64,000 nt of DNA from Leucobacter coleopterorum (GCF_011382985.1 NZ_CP049933.1:2108001-2172000), one strand, 5' to 3'. Counted from the stretch's first letter, positions 47,179 to 57,770 are shown. Numbers and translations: made by a program. Notes: generated by a model not told the origin, from the letters alone.

Positions 47179-48446
47179 GGTGCAACCAGGATCACGGGCA
47201 CGGTATCGCCCGCAACAACGTCGCCACGATCGGCCTCAACCAGTGCGTACCCGTTCGCGGCACCGTGCCCACCCACCGCGTGCGAGACACCGCGGGGGTT
47301 AACTGCGGGGGCACAGCTCAGCATGGGCGCGCCGCCTGACTCAACTACCGGGCGCACAACAACAGGCAGCACCTGCAGCCGCCCCTCTGCCCCGCGCCAA
47401 TCGGCCTCAGCAACGGCGGGTACGGGAATCCTATGCACTTCACTTCGCCCCTGCATCGCGAGCAGAGCTGGTCGTACAAACAGTTCGAAGCTTACTGCCG
47501 CGCTCACCGGGTTTCCCGGCAGGGCAAACACAAAGGCACCGCCGCTGAGTTTGCCCGCGCACTGCAGTTTTGCAGGACGCACCGCGACTCGCGCCGCGCG
47601 CACAGCGGGCTCGGCCTCCAGCGCGATTCTCACAACGTCGTGTGTGCCCGGCCCGATCCCACCCGTTGTCATAACGACGTCGAAGCTCCCGCCAAGTTCA
47701 CGCAGCAGGTGTGCCAGCGAGGCAACCTTGTCATCACTGTGATGCACTTCAACAGCCTGAACTCCACACTCGCGCAGCAGACCGGCAATAAGCACAGAGT
47801 TGGACTCCGGGATCTGGCCGCGCTTGAGCGGCTCCTCCGAGCCTCGAAGCTCCGATCCGGTCACCACAACCGCCACACGAGGCACCTTGCGCACTAACAC
47901 GCGCTCCACCCCCGCTGCGGCGAGCGCCGCGAGTCGAGCCGCCCCGAGCAGGTCACCCGCAGTCGCGAGCACACTCCCTTCTGAAATGTCTTCACCCCTG
48001 CGTCGCACATTCGCGCCGACCGCAACAGCGGCCTGCACAACAACGGAATCAGTTGCCCAGGATCCGTCGCCTTTGTCACCCCGAGTGAGTTCGACCGGAA
48101 TCACGGTGTCTGCAGCGGTCGGCACTGGCGCACCGGTCATGATTCTGACGGCGTCTCCGCGGTCTAGGCTCGGATCCGAGGCGCCCCCGGCGAGCACCTC
48201 TCCCACGATTCGCAAAGTCATCGGGCTGTCAGGTGCCGCATCCGCAACATCTGCGGCGCGAACCGCGTAGCCATCCATCGCCGAGTTATCCCAGAGAGGC
48301 AGCGACAACGGGGATTTCACATCCGTAGCGAGAGTCAGCCCGTGTGCCTCGCGCACGGCTACCTCATCAATAGGCAAGGGCCCCACGCGCTTCAGCACCC
48401 AGTTCAGCTGCTCCTGCGCTGTGTTGACTCGCGCTGTGGACCGCAC
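47175..48446 (-). CDS. moeA: Molybdopterin molybdenumtransferase MoeA (copy 1)
   Basis: A 423-residue enzyme that inserts molybdate into adenylated molybdopterin. Seen are LPLWDNSAMDGYAVRAADVA, RIMTGAPVPTAADTVIPVE and the GIGPGTHDVVRIALEAEPAV region of the MoCF-like domain, ending in the beta-barrel domain IV. A second, distinct moeA is at 61438. This copy leads the moeA-mobA-DUF6457 operon and is divergent from fdhD, so it may serve the formate-dehydrogenase-like enzyme (inference). Confidence 0.93.
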   Translation of the reverse strand: MRSTARVNTAQEQLNWVLKRVGPLPIDEVAVREAHGLTLATDVKSPLSLPLWDNSAMDGYAVRAADVADAAPDSPMTLRIVGEVLAGGASDPSLDRGDAVRIMTGAPVPTAADTVIPVELTRGDKGDGSWATDSVVVQAAVAVGANVRRRGEDISEGSVLATAGDLLGAARLAALAAAGVERVLVRKVPRVAVVVTGSELRGSEEPLKRGQIPESNSVLIAGLLRECGVQAVEVHHSDDKVASLAHLLRELGGSFDVVMTTGGIGPGTHDVVRIALEAEPAVRAARVAVRPAKLQCAGKLSGGAFVFALPGNPVSAAVSFELFVRPALLAMQGRSEVHRIPVPAVAEADWRGAEGRLQVLPVVVRPVVESGGAPMLSCAPAVNPRGVSHAVGGHGAANGYALVEADRGDVVAGDTVPVILVAP

Positions 48447-48531
48447 GGCACCACCTCTTTTCTCTGCATGACCACGGCAGATTTACGCGTGTGGTCTTGC
48501 TCTCAGTGAGTATCAATGCTATCCAAGGAGT

Positions 48532-49419
48532 GTGTCTCGCATAGCCGCACGTCGCAGAGTCACCCGCATGACCGTGGGTGGACCAGTTTCTCAGCGCGCC
48601 GATTTCCTCACCGTCGAAGAACCACTGGAGATTCGTGTGTTCGGTAAATCGCTGGCGGTGACCATGCGTACCCCCGGACACGACGTAGAACTTGCAGCGG
48701 GTTTTCTCGTCTCGGAGGGTGTGATTCACCACGCTGAGCACTACTCGACCGCCAGGTATTGCGCGGGAGCTAGTAGTGACGACGGCAACACCTACAACGT
48801 GCTTGACGTGACGCTGGCTCCCGGTGTCGCACCTCCCGACCCGAGCCTGGAACGCAATTTCTATACAACCAGCTCGTGTGGACTCTGCGGCAAAGCTAGC
48901 ATTGACGCGGTTCACACGGCCTCCCACTACACGGTCGCCGAGGATCCGCTCTCAATTGATGCCGCGAAGCTCGCGACGTTTCCTGACCTACTTCGAGCCG
49001 AACAGGCGGTGTTCGACCGCACTGGTGGCCTGCACGCGGCCGCACTCTTCGACGCTTCAACCGGCGAGATGCTGGTGTTGCGCGAAGACGTTGGCCGCCA
49101 TAATGCGGTCGACAAGGTTGTCGGTTGGGCGCTCATGCACGATCGACTTCCCGCCCGCAACTGCGTCCTCATGGTGTCTGGCCGCGCGAGCTTCGAGCTC
49201 ACGCAGAAAGCCCTCATGGCGGGGATCCCGATGCTCGCCGCGGTCTCGGCTCCTTCATCACTCGCTGTTGACCTCGCAAACGATGCTGGCATGACGCTCG
49301 TTGGATTTTTGCGAGGCCCCTCGATGGTTGTGTACAGCCGCGCAGACCGCATTACCAGCAATACCGGCTCCGCCGATCCTGACCCAACCCCACCCCTTCA
49401 GAAAGCAGCGCAGCTATGA
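48532..49419 (+). CDS. fdhD: Formate dehydrogenase accessory sulfurtransferase FdhD
   Basis: A 295-residue protein that passes sulfur to the molybdenum cofactor of formate dehydrogenases. The catalytic CxxC lies in [15 protein letters not shown], and [18 protein letters not shown] and [20 protein letters not shown] are family blocks. I use the GTG at 48532 ([20 protein letters not shown]), where AAGGAG sits unusually close. The alternative is ATG 48568. Its end overlaps the oxidoreductase start by 4 bases (ATGA), so the two are translationally coupled. Confidence 0.93.
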   Translation: MSRIAARRRVTRMTVGGPVSQRADFLTVEEPLEIRVFGKSLAVTMRTPGHDVELAAGFLVSEGVIHHAEHYSTARYCAGASSDDGNTYNVLDVTLAPGVAPPDPSLERNFYTTSSCGLCGKASIDAVHTASHYTVAEDPLSIDAAKLATFPDLLRAEQAVFDRTGGLHAAALFDASTGEMLVLREDVGRHNAVDKVVGWALMHDRLPARNCVLMVSGRASFELTQKALMAGIPMLAAVSAPSSLAVDLANDAGMTLVGFLRGPSMVVYSRADRITSNTGSADPDPTPPLQKAAQL

Positions 49420-51740
49420 CCCCCAAACCCCTCGAGAACGATTTTTCTGACGCTGACATCGAGATTTCGGAACCAAAAACTCACGCGGTGGGCATCGAGG
49501 GGGTCTATCACTCGATGGAACCCGCGATCAAGCAGATGGGTCTCGCGCGCACCGCGAAGCTCATGACAAAGATCAACCACAAGGACGGCTTCGATTGCAT
49601 GAGCTGCGCGTGGCCAGACCCTGATCACCGAAAGGTTGCCGAGTTCTGCGAGAACGGTGCGAAGGCTGTGACGTGGGAGGCAACGCCGCTCAAGGTCGAG
49701 CGATCCTTCTGGCAGGAGCACTCGATCTCATCACTCGAAGACAAAACCGAGTATTGGCTCGGCATGCAGGGGCGGCTCATTGAACCCGTCTACAAGGCAA
49801 AAGGATCAGACCACTACGCACCCATCAGTTGGGACGACGCCTACACCGTCGTCGCGAAGCACCTGAACAAACTCGCGGACCCCAACGAGGCCGCGTTCTA
49901 CACGAGCGGTCGCGCCTCGAACGAGGCCGCGTTTATCTATCAGCTCCTCGCGCGCGTGCTTGGCACCAACAACCTGCCCGACTGCTCGAACATGTGCCAC
50001 GAATCGACCGGCACCGCCATGCTGCACACGGTTGGCATCGGCAAATCAACCGTTTCCTACAGCGACTTCGGCAAGGCCGACCTCATCATTGTGATGGGCC
50101 AAAACCCCGGCACTAACCATCCGCGTATGCTCACGGCGCTGCAAGAGGCGAAACAGCACGGCGCGCGAATCGTCGCGGTGAACCCGCTTCCCGAGGCCGG
50201 GCTGATCGGGTACAAGGATCCGCAACGCGTGCGAGGGTACCTCGGTAAGGCTACGCAGATGGCGGATCAGTTCTTGAAGATCCGCTCGGGCGGAGACATG
50301 GCGCTACTTCAGGCGATCTCGAAGCGGGTGCTTGAGGCCGAGGCGGAGTACCCCGGTGAGGTGCTGGATCACGATTTCATCGAGCGGCACTGCGACGGCT
50401 TTGAGGCATTTGCCGAGCACATGGCAAAGGTTGACGAGCGCGAGGTTGAGCGGGCAACGGGCCTCTCGACGGCCGAGATCGACGAGCTGGCCGACCACTA
50501 TCTGAGTTCAGAGCGTGTCATTATTTGTTGGGCCATGGGGATCACGCAGCACCGCAAGGGTGTCGATACGATCCGCGAGATTATCAATCTGTTGCTGCTG
50601 CGCGGCAACATCGGAAAGCCAGGCGCGGGGGCATCCCCCATTCGCGGCCACAGCAACGTGCAGGGTGACCGCACGATGGGCGTGTGGGAGCAGATGCCCG
50701 ACTCGTTCTTGGACGCGCTCGGCAAAGAGTTCAACTTTGATCCGCCGCGCGATCACGGTGTTGACGCCGTGCATGGTATCCGCGCCCTCGACGAGGGCAA
50801 GATCAAGGTGTGGATGAGCCTTGGCGGCAACCTGCTCGGCGCGATCTCTGACACCCACCTCGCCGAGTCGGCCATGCGCAAAACCGCACTGAGTGTGCAG
50901 TTGTCGACAAAACTCAATCGCTCGCACGTTGTGACCGGTGAGGAAGCGCTCATTCTGCCCGTGCTCGGCCGCACCGAGGTCGACGAGCAAGCCTCGGGTC
51001 CGCAGTACATCACGGTCGAAGACTCGGTGTGTGCCGTCCACGCGTCGCACGGCCAGGTCGCGCCTCTCTCTGATCAGCTGCGATCCGAGACCGCGATTGT
51101 GGCCGGCATCGCACACGCCACATTTGGGGATCGTCACGGCATCGACTGGCCCGCCATGATTCGCAACTACGATGTGATTCGCGATCACATCTCGCGGGTG
51201 GTGCCCGGCTGCGAGAGCTACAACGAAAAGACCCGCACCCGCGATGGTTTTGTGCTGCCAAACGGCCCGCGCGACTCACGCACCTTCCCAACGGAAACCG
51301 GCAAGGCGCGCATCACCGTGAACGAACTCGAACATGTCGAGTGCCCTCCTGGGCGGCTGATTCTGCAGACAGTGCGCTCACACGACCAGTTCAACACGAC
51401 CATCTACAGCTTGAACGACCGCTATCGCGGCATCAAAAAGGGTCGCTACGTCATTTTTGTGCACCCCGACGACATCACGGCGCTTGGGTTAACCGACGGC
51501 CAGACGGTCGATATTTACAGCGAGTGGAAGGACCAGCCGGACCGGGTGCTGCGCGGCTTCCGAGTGGTCGCGTTTCCGACGGCACGCGGCTGTGCTGCAG
51601 CGTATTTTCCAGAGGCGAACGTGCTGATCCCACTCGACAACACCGCCCTCGAGAGCAACACCCCCGTGTCGAAGGCAGTTGTCGTCCGGCTCGAACCCTC
51701 AGCGACCCCCGCCGGAGTGGGGCGTCCCGTCACGGTGTAG
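49416..51740 (+). CDS. FdhF/YdeP-family molybdopterin oxidoreductase
   Basis: A 774-residue Mo-bis-MGD enzyme of the YdeP/FdhF family. An N-terminal cysteine cluster lies in [12 protein letters not shown] and [10 protein letters not shown]. The likely Mo ligand is the cysteine of [47 protein letters not shown] and, near the end, a molydop-binding domain follow. Family members are called formate dehydrogenase H-like but few are tested. E. coli YdeP is tied to acid resistance. Coupling to FdhD favours formate oxidation. No partner electron-transfer subunit is encoded beside it. Confidence 0.88.
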   Translation: MTPKPLENDFSDADIEISEPKTHAVGIEGVYHSMEPAIKQMGLARTAKLMTKINHKDGFDCMSCAWPDPDHRKVAEFCENGAKAVTWEATPLKVERSFWQEHSISSLEDKTEYWLGMQGRLIEPVYKAKGSDHYAPISWDDAYTVVAKHLNKLADPNEAAFYTSGRASNEAAFIYQLLARVLGTNNLPDCSNMCHESTGTAMLHTVGIGKSTVSYSDFGKADLIIVMGQNPGTNHPRMLTALQEAKQHGARIVAVNPLPEAGLIGYKDPQRVRGYLGKATQMADQFLKIRSGGDMALLQAISKRVLEAEAEYPGEVLDHDFIERHCDGFEAFAEHMAKVDEREVERATGLSTAEIDELADHYLSSERVIICWAMGITQHRKGVDTIREIINLLLLRGNIGKPGAGASPIRGHSNVQGDRTMGVWEQMPDSFLDALGKEFNFDPPRDHGVDAVHGIRALDEGKIKVWMSLGGNLLGAISDTHLAESAMRKTALSVQLSTKLNRSHVVTGEEALILPVLGRTEVDEQASGPQYITVEDSVCAVHASHGQVAPLSDQLRSETAIVAGIAHATFGDRHGIDWPAMIRNYDVIRDHISRVVPGCESYNEKTRTRDGFVLPNGPRDSRTFPTETGKARITVNELEHVECPPGRLILQTVRSHDQFNTTIYSLNDRYRGIKKGRYVIFVHPDDITALGLTDGQTVDIYSEWKDQPDRVLRGFRVVAFPTARGCAAAYFPEANVLIPLDNTALESNTPVSKAVVVRLEPSATPAGVGRPVTV

Positions 51741-51903
51741 GCATGCAGCGTTGTAGACGGGCAGGGTTGTAGAAAAGCAGCGGAGTAAACGCTCAAAAAA
51801 TGCGCTCTGTCGATTATTTCCGGCGGATTCGCGAGCGCGGTTTTGTGGCCTGCGAGACGATGGCGATGGTTATGTTCAACTCGCCATCAGGAGGCATTTA
51901 CTC

Positions 51904-53112
51904 ATGGAACTGACACCACAATCAAGAGAAATCGTTGCCGCGACGGCGGGGGTCGTCGCAGAACACGCCAACGCAATCACCAAGGTCTTTTACCCAGACA
52001 TGTTCGCGGCACACCCCGAGTTGCTCCGTGTGTTCAACGTTGCCAACCAGGCAATCGGTGAGCAGCCGCAGGCTCTCGCCGCCTCGGTCGTTGCCTTTGC
52101 CGTGCAGCTGATCGATCCGAACGCACCCGACTTCACACCGGTCATGCAGCGCATCGCTCACAAGCACGTGTCGCTCGGCATCAAGGCTCCCGAGTACACG
52201 ATCGTCGGTCATCACCTGTTGAAGGCGGTAAAGACCGTTCTCGGTGACGCCATCACCCCCGAGGTTCACAACGCGTGGGACGAGGTCTACTGGCTCTTCG
52301 GCACCGCACTCATCGCAGAAGAGGCGAAGCTGTACGCACTCGGCGGCACCGACCCCGAACACCCCTGGCGGCAGTACCGCGTCGTCGAGCGCATTGAGGA
52401 GGCCGACGAGGTCTTTTCGCTGTTGCTCGCTCCCGTGTCTGGTGAGGTACCCGAGCATCGCACGGGCCAGTACGTCGCAATCGCGGTTGATCTGCCGGGC
52501 GGCGCACGCCAGCCGCGTCAGTACACGATCTCTTCGGGCCCGCGCGGTGATTCTCTGCGAGTGACCATCAAGCGTGTGCGCGGCGTCGACGGCAACCCCG
52601 ATGGCCAGGTTTCGGGCTGGTTATTCGAAAACGCGAAGCCCGGCACGATCCTCGATGTGTCACAGCCCGCGGGTGACGTGGTGCTCGACGAATCAGATTC
52701 ACCCCTCGTGTTTGTATCTGCGGGAATCGGCATCACCCCGGTCGCCGCGATCATGGAGGATCTCTCACGTCGCCAGCCCGACCGCAAGATCCGCATGTTC
52801 CACGCGGACAAGTCCCACAAGCAGCACGCACTCTATGACGGCCTCCGCCGTCAGGTGCTCGCGATGAAAGACGCGAAGGCGCAGAACTGGTACGAGGACG
52901 GTGCTGAGACCGCCCCAACCCTGCACCCGGCGCGCAGCGGCTTCATGGATCTTTCTGACGTCGAGGTTCCGGCCGAGGCCCACGCCTTCATGTGTGGTCC
53001 ACTGCCGTTCATGCAGGTTGCACGCCACGAGTTGATCGCAAAGGGCATTCCGAGCGAGAACATTCACTACGAGGTATTTGGCCCCGATCTCTGGGCGCAG
53101 AATCCGGTGTAA
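51904..53112 (+). CDS. hmp: Flavohemoglobin, nitric oxide dioxygenase
   Basis: A 402-residue Hmp that converts NO and O2 to nitrate with NAD(P)H. The globin domain (residues ~1-138) has the proximal His region in LGIKAPEYTIVGHHLLKAVK. The FAD domain (about 150-260) has RQPRQYTIS. The NAD domain (about 265-395) has VFVSAGIGITPVAAIME and HAFMCGPLPFMQ. An AGGAGG site precedes the ATG at 51904. It stands alone between the molybdenum oxidoreductase and the formamidase, with a ~160-base upstream region where a redox or NO-sensing regulator might bind, but I cannot name a site. Confidence 0.95.
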   Translation: MELTPQSREIVAATAGVVAEHANAITKVFYPDMFAAHPELLRVFNVANQAIGEQPQALAASVVAFAVQLIDPNAPDFTPVMQRIAHKHVSLGIKAPEYTIVGHHLLKAVKTVLGDAITPEVHNAWDEVYWLFGTALIAEEAKLYALGGTDPEHPWRQYRVVERIEEADEVFSLLLAPVSGEVPEHRTGQYVAIAVDLPGGARQPRQYTISSGPRGDSLRVTIKRVRGVDGNPDGQVSGWLFENAKPGTILDVSQPAGDVVLDESDSPLVFVSAGIGITPVAAIMEDLSRRQPDRKIRMFHADKSHKQHALYDGLRRQVLAMKDAKAQNWYEDGAETAPTLHPARSGFMDLSDVEVPAEAHAFMCGPLPFMQVARHELIAKGIPSENIHYEVFGPDLWAQNPV

Positions 53113-53134
53113 GCCTTTACGGGTTTTGCCGCAG

Positions 53135-53169
53135 AGCGGCGGTCGATCCAATTTGGATCGACCGCCGCT
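53135..53169. terminator. Bidirectional terminator between hmp and fmdA
   Basis: A 17-base perfect palindrome (agcggcggtcgatccaa with ttggatcgaccgccgct) is separated by one T, between two convergent stops. It lacks a long T run but is placed to end both transcripts. Confidence 0.82.
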
Positions 53170-53179
53170 TGAGCGTTCG

Positions 53180-54436
53180 CTACCTATTGGCGGCCGAGGG
53201 AGCGCCAATCCCCGGATCAATCTGAGTGGGACCGGCGGCTGACGGCCGCACGTCGAAGTCGAAGATCTCCGTGGGTAGGTACACCGTCGAGCATGAGTTC
53301 GGAATATCCACGACACCCGAGAGCCGCCCCTCTATCGGGGCAGCACCCAACAGCAGGTACGCCTGCTCGGGGCTATAGCCAAACTTGGTGAGGTAGTCGA
53401 TCGCGTGCAGGCAGGCGCGCTGGTACGACAGGTGTGAATCGAGGTACTTCTGCTCACCGTCGAGCGTGACCGAGGTACCCGAGAACGCCAACCAGTGGCT
53501 GTAGTTTGGCTCAACATTGCCCGGCATGAAGATAGCGTTTTCGCTCACGCCATACGTCTCCATCCCGCCCTTGATGATGTCGACGCGCAGGTCAATGAAC
53601 CCACCCATTTCGATGGCACCGCAGAAGGTGATCTCGCCGTCTCCCTGAGAAAAATGAAGGTCGCCGACCGACAGGTTGGCACCGTCTACGAACACCGGGT
53701 AAAAGACACGGGATCCCTTTGTAAAGTTTTTGATGTCTTGATTGCCACCGTTTTCGCGCGGGGGTGCGGTGCGAGCGGCTTCAGAACCGACTCGCGCCCA
53801 CTGATCCCGAGCCAGCCCTCCTAAGACCGCGTGCTCGGCCTCGGGTGGTAACGCGAGCGGGGGAACACGATCGGGATCCGTGGCAATCAGAGCACCCTCG
53901 CGGTTATTCCAGGTGGCGAGCAGGCCTGCAGAGGGCGCGGTACCCATGAGACCGGGATGAATAATTCCCATGAATGAGACACTCGGAATGTGTCGCGAGG
54001 TAGCCGTCTGACCCGAGAAGTCCCAAATGGCCTTGTACGCATCGGGAAACTGGTCCGTGAGAAAGCTGCCGCCATTCCCCTTGGAAAAGATGCCAGTGTA
54101 GCCCCAACCCTGCCCGGCGAGAGGGCCCGAATCTTCCTGCGGGATCGGACCAACATCGAGAATGTCGACGATAAGCAGGTCGCCCGGTTTTGCGCCCTCA
54201 ACCCGAAAGGGACCGCTCAGGGTGTGCACCGTGAGCAGGGGCGCTTCAAGAATGTCTTGCGCTGAATCGTCGTTGTGGATCGCGCCGTCAAACCACTCGC
54301 GGCAATCAACACGAAAACTCTCGCCCGGTTTCACCGTGGCCACTGGCGGAATTTCGGGGTGCCAGCGGTTATGCCCCAGCTTTTCCTGCTCCGTAAACTT
54401 TTTTGATGAGTCGAGCGGAAAAAGGTTCTTTGGCAT
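53180..54436 (-). CDS. fmdA: Formamidase
   Basis: A 418-residue enzyme of the acetamidase/formamidase (FmdA_AmdA) family that hydrolyses formamide to formate and ammonia. Family segments seen are KLGHNRWHPEIPPVATVKPG, FRVDCREWFDGAIHND, GPFRVEGAKPGDLLIVDILD and DLHFSQGDGEITFCGAIEMG. The length matches known FmdA (about 410). An fmdB-type gene lies just upstream on the same strand, the usual partner. With the FdhF-type oxidoreductase and FdhD 4 kb away, it could feed formate to oxidation and ammonia to assimilation (inference). Confidence 0.93.
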   Translation of the reverse strand: MPKNLFPLDSSKKFTEQEKLGHNRWHPEIPPVATVKPGESFRVDCREWFDGAIHNDDSAQDILEAPLLTVHTLSGPFRVEGAKPGDLLIVDILDVGPIPQEDSGPLAGQGWGYTGIFSKGNGGSFLTDQFPDAYKAIWDFSGQTATSRHIPSVSFMGIIHPGLMGTAPSAGLLATWNNREGALIATDPDRVPPLALPPEAEHAVLGGLARDQWARVGSEAARTAPPRENGGNQDIKNFTKGSRVFYPVFVDGANLSVGDLHFSQGDGEITFCGAIEMGGFIDLRVDIIKGGMETYGVSENAIFMPGNVEPNYSHWLAFSGTSVTLDGEQKYLDSHLSYQRACLHAIDYLTKFGYSPEQAYLLLGAAPIEGRLSGVVDIPNSCSTVYLPTEIFDFDVRPSAAGPTQIDPGIGAPSAANR

Positions 54437-54471
54437 CGTGGATACTCCTTTTGTTTGTGAGGGCTGGGCGC

Positions 54472-54759
54472 CTATGCCCTTGGTAGTTTCGCGTGAAGAG
54501 GGTTCTGGGTGACTCGCTGGGGTCGCGCCACTCCGCGCGATGGCAAGCGGTCGACCACTGCGGGTTCATGGGCGCTGCGCGCCGTGTGATCAAGGAGTTG
54601 GAAGGCGGCGCTACTCGTTGCAGAAAGATGCGGTGCCGTGATCACGCGCTTCGCGAGCCCGCCACAGTTGCGGCACTCCGCGGTTGCAGGCACCTCCGCC
54701 ATCGAAAAGAGGGCGTCAAAGTAACAGCCTTCGGAACACCGGAACGTGTAAGTGGGCAT
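54472..54759 (-). CDS. fmdB: FmdB-type zinc-ribbon regulatory protein
   Basis: A 95-residue protein starting MPTYTFRCSEGCYFDALFSM. Cysteines in RCSEGC and ATAECRNCGG form the N-terminal zinc ribbon of the FmdB family. The C-terminal half is basic and without a recognised motif. It lies 35 bases upstream of fmdA on the same strand, where FmdB is thought to control formamidase expression. Its mechanism is not settled. Confidence 0.85.
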   Translation of the reverse strand: MPTYTFRCSEGCYFDALFSMAEVPATAECRNCGGLAKRVITAPHLSATSSAAFQLLDHTARSAHEPAVVDRLPSRGVARPQRVTQNPLHAKLPRA

Positions 54760-54913
54760 TTATGTTCTTCCTCGCTCCATCGCGTGCAAAGGCTGAGGAT
54801 GACAGCGGGGGCATCCCCTTCGTGCAGTGTTTGGTCGTGCAGTGCTTGACCATCTCACCGTTGAGCTGATCGAGCACTATCTGGGACGCTATCGAGCTTC
54901 ATTTGAGAAGTCA

Positions 54914-54988
54914 ATGACTTATTTCAGGCTTCTCGCTCCACGCTTGCGCAGGTAGAGCTCTATGCTGGCAGTCATGACGTATTTCAGG
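54914..54988 (+). repeat. Short direct repeat around the modA start
   Basis: ATGACTTATTTCAGG (54914-54928) and ATGACGTATTTCAGG (54974-54988) differ by one base and are 60 bases apart. The second is in the modA coding sequence. The first opens a 13-codon frame reading MTYFRLLAPRLRR. Confidence 0.55.
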
Positions 54989-55777
54989 ACCAGCGTGTTC
55001 TTGACGTCGGTTGCGCTTTTGGGAGCGGTCTCTCTTCTTCTCACCGGATGCGCTTCCCCAGCGAACACTGCGGAGGGCGACGAACTGCAGGGTGAGCTCT
55101 CCGTCTTTGCCGCAGCCTCGTTACAACCAGCGTTTGAGTCGCTGGGCGAATCCTTCACCACAAAGCACCCGGGGGTTACCTTTTCCTTCAGTTTTGACGG
55201 CTCCTCTGTGCTCGCCACTCAAATCTTGAGCGGTGCACCCGCCGACGTATTTGCGTCCGCCGACGAGGCAAACATGAAGAGAGTAGAGGAGCCCGGCCTC
55301 AACGTTGGCACACCAAGCCTTTTTGCAACGAGTGAACTCGTCATTGCGGTAGCACCCGGCAACCCGCTCGATATCAGGTCACTTGCGAGTCTCGCGAACC
55401 CCACTGCGAAAGGCACGGATCCAACCGTGGTCATCTGCGCAGCGGAGGTGCCGTGCGGAGCGGCCTCACGAAAGCTGCTTGACCGCGACGGGGTGATGCT
55501 CACACCGGCAAGCGAGGAACAGAACGTAACCGCGGTACTGACCCGGGTGCGAGAGGGAGAAGCTGATGCAGGCCTTGTCTACGCCTCTGACGTGCTGCGC
55601 TCAAAGGGTGAGGTCGAGGGCATCCCGATCAAAGACGCGGCAGACGCGGCCGGCAGTTACCTTGCGGTGCCGCTGCAAGACTCGAGGCTGCCAAAAGAAG
55701 CCACCGCATTCGTTGAATTCTTGAACACCGAAGAGGCACGCACACTGCTCACGAAACTCGGGTTCCGAACACCGTGA
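54962..55777 (+). CDS. modA: Molybdate ABC transporter substrate-binding lipoprotein
   Basis: A 271-residue molybdate-binding protein. It has a signal peptide with lipobox LLLTGCASP (cysteine near residue 34), then ELSVFAAASLQPAFESLGES and FSFDGSSVLATQILSGAPAD, the ModA oxyanion-binding pattern. The ATG at 54962 follows AGGTAG at a normal distance. An in-frame ATG lies 4 codons later. It is the first gene of modABC, and its stop overlaps the modB start (GTGA). Confidence 0.93.
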   Translation: MLAVMTYFRTSVFLTSVALLGAVSLLLTGCASPANTAEGDELQGELSVFAAASLQPAFESLGESFTTKHPGVTFSFSFDGSSVLATQILSGAPADVFASADEANMKRVEEPGLNVGTPSLFATSELVIAVAPGNPLDIRSLASLANPTAKGTDPTVVICAAEVPCGAASRKLLDRDGVMLTPASEEQNVTAVLTRVREGEADAGLVYASDVLRSKGEVEGIPIKDAADAAGSYLAVPLQDSRLPKEATAFVEFLNTEEARTLLTKLGFRTP

Positions 55778-56580
55778 GACGATCAGACACACCAACTTCC
55801 CTGCCGGTTGCCATCTGGGCACCCGCGGGGTTGGCTGCTGCTGTGCTGTTACTGCCACTGGCTGCGCTCTGCATTCGGGTCGATTGGGTGCAGGTTCCCG
55901 CGACACTTGCCTCCCCGGCGGCGCTCAGTGCGCTTGGGCTCTCATTACTCACGGCTAGCATCGCCACGGTGCTCTGCGTGCTGCTGGGGCTCCCCCTCGC
56001 TCTTGTGATAGCGCGAGCACCAGGTCCGCTCGCGACCGCTCTTCGCGCGCTCACAACACTTCCACTTGTGCTCCCGCCGCTCGTCGGGGGTCTCGCGTTG
56101 CTTTCGCTGCTCGGACGAGGAGGTGTGCTCGGTGATTGGCTTGCAGAACTCGGGATCCGAATCCCCTTTACCACCGCGGCCGTTGTAATCGCACAAACAT
56201 TCGTCGCACTGCCATTTCTGGTGATCTCGGTGGAGGGTGCGCTACGCAGCCTCGACAGTGGCTACGAGCACGTGGCCGAGAGCCTGGGCGCACGACCCTG
56301 GACGGTACTGCGCCGGGTCACTCTTCCACTACTCGCGCCAAGCCTCGGAGCGGGCGCGATCCTGTGCTTCACCCGAGCACTCGGGGAGTTTGGCGCAACC
56401 GCCCTCTTCGCGGGAAACTCCCCGGGCACAACCCGAACCATGCCCCTCGCAATCTACACCGCGTTTAATGGTGCCGGAGTCACGCAGGATACGGCACTTA
56501 CGCTGTCACTATTGTTGGTGCTTGTGGCGATCGTTGCGCTAATGTTTACGCGCGTGCGCCCTGCCGGGTTGGCCTCATGA
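55774..56580 (+). CDS. modB: Molybdate ABC transporter permease
   Basis: A 268-residue permease with five to six helices (LPLAALCIRVDWVQVPATLA near the start). The EAA loop ESLGARPWTVLRRVTLPLLA and the C-terminal GALILCFTRALGEFGATA-like block (here GAILCFTRALGEFGATALFA) are typical of ModB. It starts at a GTG overlapping the modA stop and ends overlapping the modC start (ATGA). Confidence 0.93.
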   Translation: MRRSDTPTSLPVAIWAPAGLAAAVLLLPLAALCIRVDWVQVPATLASPAALSALGLSLLTASIATVLCVLLGLPLALVIARAPGPLATALRALTTLPLVLPPLVGGLALLSLLGRGGVLGDWLAELGIRIPFTTAAVVIAQTFVALPFLVISVEGALRSLDSGYEHVAESLGARPWTVLRRVTLPLLAPSLGAGAILCFTRALGEFGATALFAGNSPGTTRTMPLAIYTAFNGAGVTQDTALTLSLLLVLVAIVALMFTRVRPAGLAS

Positions 56581-57697
56581 GCGGGTTAGAGTGCACGGTT
56601 CGGGTGCAACGCGGAGCCTTTGTGCTCAGCGCGGCTGTGCGGGCTGAGCCGGGCGAGGTGCTCGCCGTGATAGGCGCGAACGGCGCAGGTAAGTCAACGC
56701 TGCTCGGAGCGATCGCGGGCACTCACCCTATTTCTAGGGGGTCGGTGCGTCTGGGGTCGCGTGTTTTATGCTCGCGAGAAGACTCAGCCCCAGCGGTCTC
56801 GCTTCGCCGTGCAGCCCGTCGTGTTGGTTTCCTTGACCAGCGTGCACGTCTTTTTCCCCACCTCAACGCCCGCGCAAACGTTGCTTTCGGAGCTCGAGCT
56901 CAGGGTGTGAACCGGCGCGCCGCCGAGGCGGCAGCCGAAGAGTGGCTGGTGCGTCTTGGGCTCTCCGGTCGCGCTGATGCCAAAGCGAGCGAACTCTCTG
57001 GAGGCCAACAGCAGAGGGTCGCAATTGCCCGCACGCTCGCGGCCAGTCCAGAGCTTCTCCTACTCGACGAACCCTCGCGGCACTCGATGTCGCGAGCAGC
57101 ACCGAACTGCGCGAACTGATCAAAACGGAGGCACTCCGCCAGCAGATCCCGGTGCTGCTTGTTACTCACGATCCAATCGACCTCATCACTCTCGCCGACC
57201 GTGTTGTGGTGTTTGAGTCCGGTGAGATTGCGCAGTCAGGAACCGTGGCAGAGGTGCTGGGGTCCCCCGCAACCCCTTTCGCTGCGGCGTTCACTGGGCG
57301 CGTGCTTGTTCGGGGCATCGTTGGAAGCAACGGAAGATTGAAGATTGCGGCCCCGCTTCGAGAGCTCCACGGAACCGGCGACCTTCCAGTTGCCGGTCAA
57401 GCGGCGGTCGCGAGCTTTGAAGCAGCAACTGTTCGAGTGGTTTCCGATCCTGAGCGAAGCGCCACCACTGAAAACTCATGGATCGGCACAATAGCTGTGG
57501 TTTCGGCTGGGGCGACCGGAGTGCGTCTCGAGTGTGCTGAATGGCCGGGGGTATACGCGGAACTGCCGGTTGCTCGAGCCTTTGAACCATGGATCACCGT
57601 GGGTGCCCGAGTTCGTTGGGAATTACCGATTGAGGCCGTGCGATTTGGGCACTCCGGTCATCTCGTGAGAGCTTACGATTTTCAGGACCAGCGCTGA
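56577..57697 (+). CDS. modC: Molybdate ABC transporter ATP-binding protein (one frame break)
   Basis: A ~373-residue ModC. The nucleotide-binding domain has Walker A GANGAGKST, signature [15 protein letters not shown] and Walker B LLLLDEPLAALD, after restoring one C at the run 57072-57074. The C-terminal part has a TOBE/molybdate-binding-like domain (ATVRVVSDPERSATTENSWI). With the break, the coding sequence stops at 57119. With one extra base it runs to 57697 and all family blocks line up. It overlaps modB by ATGA. Confidence 0.9.
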
Positions 57698-57770
57698 TGG
57701 TCATCAACCCCAGTGTTATGGTCGTGGGGCGGGCGCAAATGCGCGGCAAAATCCCAGGGAGGTGCTTTTG

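Noticed and set aside
53135-53169. Regulatory operator for hmp or fmdA
   Set aside because: The palindrome lies downstream of both convergent genes, so a terminator is more likely.
57698-57770. Molybdenum cofactor riboswitch upstream of moaA
   Set aside because: Only ~70 bases separate modC and moaA, too short for the known aptamer, and I could not draw its structure.
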